A program made the translations under genes and the position numbers. Below are positions 60,527-64,000 of a stretch of DNA of 64,000 nt, in pieces. The stretch covers positions 3,131,001 to 3,195,000 of the forward strand of contig JANTQA010000012.1 in the NCBI GenBank assembly GCA_027625915.1, given 5' to 3'. The notes below the pieces were generated by a model that was not told where the DNA came from, ran no database searches, and worked only from the letters and a program-made list of their open reading frames with translations. Position 1 is the first letter of the stretch, and the number at the start of each line of letters is the position of its first letter. The DNA is from Anaeramoeba flamelloides (lineage: Eukaryota; Metamonada; Anaeramoebidae).

Positions 60527-62005
60527 ATGATACCTATACTTTTAGAAACTGAAACAGACACAGACAACACTAGAGGTTTATGGTGTGATTATGTAGTTAC
60601 TGTAATTTGTTTTCTTTTCTCAAAAAGAGATCGAATTCTTTGACAAATTATTGTATTCAACTAACAAAAAAAACAAAAAAACAAAAAACAAAACATATCG
60701 TTTTCTTTTTATTCAATACCATTGAACACATCACTTTAGGTCCTTGTTATAGTTGTTTGTTGTATTACTTTAATTGGTGTTTGTGCTTTTTATTATTATA
60801 GAAAATATCCAGGTATCAAAGCCAAACAACCAGAAATTGTCTTGGTAACAATCTTGTCTGGTATTTTGATTAGTATTTCAAGTATACAAGCAAACAACCA
60901 TTTTTATAAAGTTGAAGGAACGTTTTGGGCGTTTTGTAATTTTTGGAAAGGTTTGTTTTATCAGCTGGTTTCTCTTCAAATTTCTTCCTTTTTTGTTCTT
61001 GTGAAAATCAAAATAAAACAACAAAAAGAAAAAAAGTCTTTTTTTTTTTTTGGAAAAGAAGACAAAGACGAATATGAAATCCTCAACTGTTCTGCATTCC
61101 AAAATGCAACAATTCTTCCCCTCACTTTTTTTTTATTATTTTCTCCCTTCCATTAAAAATAGCTTGGGTTCAAATAATTTTTGGCGTCTCTGTTTGGGTT
61201 AATTGTTTATTATTACGTAGTTACCGTCTATATCGTATCTTTCTCCAACGTAAAAAAACAACAGTAAAGTTTTTTTGGGCTGGGCTTGGTATTTTACAAA
61301 GCCCTTGGCTTATTCTGGGAATAAGTAAACCATTTCTTTTTTTTTGTGTTTTCTCTTGCAAAAAAAAACGAAAAACAAAACGATCTTTTTTGTAATTTTT
61401 TGAAAACTTTTTTGCATTTTTTTTCCCTTCCATTTCCCAAAGTAACAAGTGCCATTGGTGGTGTTGAATATCAAAGTGACGGTGGGAAATGCTCATTTAA
61501 AACAAGCCTGATGATTACATACACAATTTTTATTGCACTTAATGTCATTCTCTTGGCAGTAAATATTCTTCCAATTTATTGTTTTGAGTTTTAAATTTCT
61601 TTTGGATACACTCCTTTTTAAAGATCAAGTTCATTTAAAAAAAGACCCTTTTTATTCTTTTATTTTTTGATTTATTGAAAAAAATTTTACAAAAAAATTA
61701 CCAAAAATTAACAAAAAACAAAACTTTTTAATCTTAAGATTACTGTTTGGCAAACACGTAAGATTGTTGAGGAGTATAGTGGTTATAAAGAATTGAGAAT
61801 TGGTCTATTTGTTTCGCTGGTTTGTGTATTAATTTGTGCGCTTTTATGGTTAATCAAAGAAGTTGTCAATAGCTCTACAGATAGCAAAATAGGAAGTATT
61901 ATTTGGAGAGAATTTTATACACTCACGGTAACTAATTTCATTTTCCTTTTCCTTTTCTTTATCCTATTTACCTTTCACAATTTACAGAAACAATTTTCCG
62001 AATAA
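60527..62005 (+). CDS. Seven-transmembrane receptor-like protein, five exons
   Basis: Exons 60527-60601, 60740-60950, 61163-61324, 61443-61558 and 61739-62005 join into 276 residues. Every junction is GT-AG, and the frame is kept throughout. The predicted layout is a short acidic outside N-terminus (1-21) and TM1 about 23-45. Then come TM2 58-75, TM3 about 96-113 ending in the DRY-like RSYRLYRIF, TM4 132-152, TM5 172-192, TM6 208-228 and TM7 about 248-267, with a 9-residue tail. C91 before TM3 and C166 in the TM4-TM5 loop are placed for the usual GPCR disulfide. The general style (KYPGIKAKQPEIVLVTILSG, SSIQ..HF..EGTFWAFC) recalls the 7TM part of 7TM-RGS receptors abundant in free-living amoebae. 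No RGS domain follows here. This is a plasma-membrane signalling role by family analogy; the ligand is unknown. Confidence 0.82.
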
Positions 62006-62348
62006 AAAATTTTCATATGTTTTTTCAATGAACAATTAATTTTTAAACATGGGTTAATAAAACTGATAAGATTTAAGATCAAAGTACCAATAGAATAAAT
62101 TTATCATTTCAAACAATTACAAAGCTCAAATCTCAAAGAGAGATTTATTAATATTAATGATATTCTTCTTTTAACTGTTCATAAAATTTTTAAGGAGAAG
62201 TGTTTTCAAAAAAAAATGGAATTATAAAAGTTTCTGTGATTTTTACTAATTAGCAAATAAATGAGATATCACCTTAAACTATCAAACAACAGCACCTAAA
62301 ATCCCCAACGTCAGGATCATATTACCCACTAACCCTTATAGAATTATT
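62006..62348. other. Receptor downstream spacer
   Basis: AT-rich. No exon that could extend the receptor or encode an RGS domain was found. Confidence 0.4.
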
Positions 62349-62875
62349 CCCCATTCCAAAAATTTGGACACACCCAAAATCAAAAATAGGCAAAAAAAAA
62401 ACCCAATTTATTATATTTTTCCAAACCTAATATAAAACAACATATAAGTAACCCAGTATTAATGTTTTAATAAGTATTCATTTTAATCCAAATAAAAGAA
62501 AAAAATATAAAACTCAAAAAAAAAACAGGTGTGTCCAAAATAATGAGACAAGTAAAACAAAAAAAGTATTGGTTAATTTGTTGAAATTTCACCAACAATT
62601 GTTGATCGATCAAATGTTAAGATAACATCTACCAATTGTATGTTATTTTCCAATTTAACAAACTCATGACTAACCTTCTATCAACCATCGAAAAAAATTA
62701 CCAGATCAAACGAAACAGATTAGGTTACTGGAAAAAAGGAAATGAAAACAAAAAAAAAAAAGACAAAAAATGAAATAGTTTGTAAAATCAAAATTCTTTC
62801 CAAATTGAATTTAAAGTGCAGTAATGATGATCTTTCCACTGTCTAAACTGTGTCCAATTTTTTGGAATCTAGTTT
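62349..62875. repeat. Tc1/mariner-like MITE, copy 2
   Basis: Ends are ATTCCAAAAATTTGGACACA at the left and TGTGTCCAATTTTTTGGAAT at the right, inverse over 20 bases with one mismatch. A GTTGATCGATCAAATG core and a GATCAAACGAAACAGATTA block tie it loosely to the 0.53-kb family. There is no transposase, so it would need one supplied in trans. Confidence 0.8.
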
Positions 62876-64000
62876 AGGAAATAAGTATATAGTCATTTTA
62901 AAAAAGTGAAAACTTTTTTTTTTTTATGATTTTATCAGAATTAAAACTTTTTTAAAGTTTTCTGTTTTTCGAAAGTGAAAAATTTTTTTTAAAAAAAATA
63001 TTTTCCTTCACATTCCAACCTCTACACCTTTTTTAAAGGTTGGTCTCTCTCTTTATTAAAATAGAAAATTTCCAAAAATGTTTAAAGTTCGATTTCTTCG
63101 CTTTATAAAGAGAAAACTTTCAAAAAGTTTTAATACCGAAAAAGTTTTAACTTTTTTTAAAATATAAAACTTGATCCAAGTTTTAAAAAATCAAAATCAT
63201 TTTGAAAACGACTGTACTTTGGAAAAATTGTTTTAATTTTACTTTTTGATTAATTTTAAATTGAATTGAAATCTTAAACCAAAGCATAATTTTCTGACAT
63301 TATTTTATTTTTTTTCAACTTTTGTATTGATTGCATCAAAAAATAAAGTTGAAAAAATGTTCAACAAAACAAAAGTAAAAATAAACAATTATCATTTCCA
63401 ACAAGATTTTTTTTATTATTTTTTTTCAAAAAACCAATAAATATACAGATTTGTTATTATGATCTTTAAATCTTCATAGACAAAATCTTATTTAGATCTA
63501 AATTGTGATTTTCCTTCTATTATTATATATTCTTTTTTGGTGAAAGTTTTTTTCACCATTGAATATAAAAATAATTTTACCTTTATTAATAGAATCGAGA
63601 TCGTAAAGAGGTGAGATGAATTAATAACATTTATTGAAGTTTAAATTATATCTCGAAGTTGATAAGAGATACATGTTTTCGCATTTTAAAAATTTGAACC
63701 TTTTCTTTTTTTTTTTATTACAACAATTCTCAGAAAGAAAAAAAAAAAGTCACTGGTTATTAATAACACAATTTTTTTATGGGTATGTACCTTCCTATGA
63801 AAATTATAGATTAATATTTCAAACAAATTAAAAGAAATAAATCCCAATGAATTAATTTTAAACGAGGACAGTTTGAAATTATTTTCATTCATGAATGTCG
63901 TGAAATCTAGGATTTTATGCTTAAATTTCTCACAGAGAATACAAGAAAAATGAGTACCTAGAGTGGAATGTTAACTTTTTCGCTAATAAAAACAATAACA
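62876..64000. other. Intergenic, nothing recognised
   Basis: AT-rich sequence to the window edge. Frames at 63634-63831 and 63686-63892 overlap on opposite strands and look like chance. Confidence 0.4.

Noticed and set aside
60842-61156. Continuing the receptor exon 2 frame past 60950 as coding
   Set aside because: It runs into Lys and Phe homopolymer stretches and a stop, while splicing at 60951/61162 restores a helix ending in RSYRLYRIF and keeps the 7TM pattern.

Overview
The window is very AT-rich eukaryotic DNA with few, well separated genes. The host genes use GT-AG introns of roughly 110-210 bases, end mostly in TAA (one in TGA) and often carry low-complexity Asn, Gln, Lys or Ser inserts. 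Coding exons stand out by richer base composition. The gene set (COG4, BLOC1S1, MTR3/EXOSC6, CPSF30, an RS/RRM protein, a small seven-helix receptor, an arsenite methyltransferase) fits a free-living amoeboid protist. An anaerobic lineage such as Anaeramoeba would fit, but the sequence alone does not prove the assignment.

Layout: a CPSF30/Yth1-like zinc-finger gene interrupted by one in-frame TAA (2060-2629, minus); a BLOC1S1 homologue with a long Lys-rich tail (7881-8660, minus); COG4 with a possible 4-base first coding exon (12587-15298, plus); an unrecognised two-exon coiled-coil protein (19805-20604, minus); a pseudokinase fused to a cytidine deaminase (26499-27950, minus); the exosome RNase PH-like subunit MTR3 in three exons (31668-32722, minus); an RS-rich RRM protein (39628-40830, plus); a Gln-rich protein lacking its 5' end (47051-48987, plus); an arsenite methyltransferase with a repeated CC/CSC tail (54175-55221, plus); and a five-exon 7TM receptor-like gene (60527-62005, plus). 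These are mainly housekeeping functions (Golgi tethering, lysosome positioning, mRNA 3' processing, RNA decay) plus sensing and metal(loid) detoxification. There is no operon-like arrangement.

Between the genes the DNA is dominated by decayed, ORF-less repeats with terminal inverted repeats or foldback structure. At least five families recur: a 1.28-kb family ending TAGAGGTTTTGATGAT; a 0.77-kb family ending TTTAAGGGATTAGCG; a 0.53-kb family ending CCCCAATTCAAAATTTTTAA; a 0.52-kb family with Tc1/mariner-looking ends (ATTCCAAAAATTTGGACACA); and a 0.2-kb near-palindrome. A further long dispersed repeat of unknown type occurs at both ends of the window. No transposase, reverse transcriptase, capsid gene, tRNA, rRNA or CRISPR array was seen.

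The most noteworthy gene-level observations are the pseudokinase-cytidine deaminase fusion, the metallothionein-like tail on the arsenite methyltransferase, the in-frame stop in CPSF30, and a 60-base in-frame GT-AG segment covering the seventh helix of the receptor.
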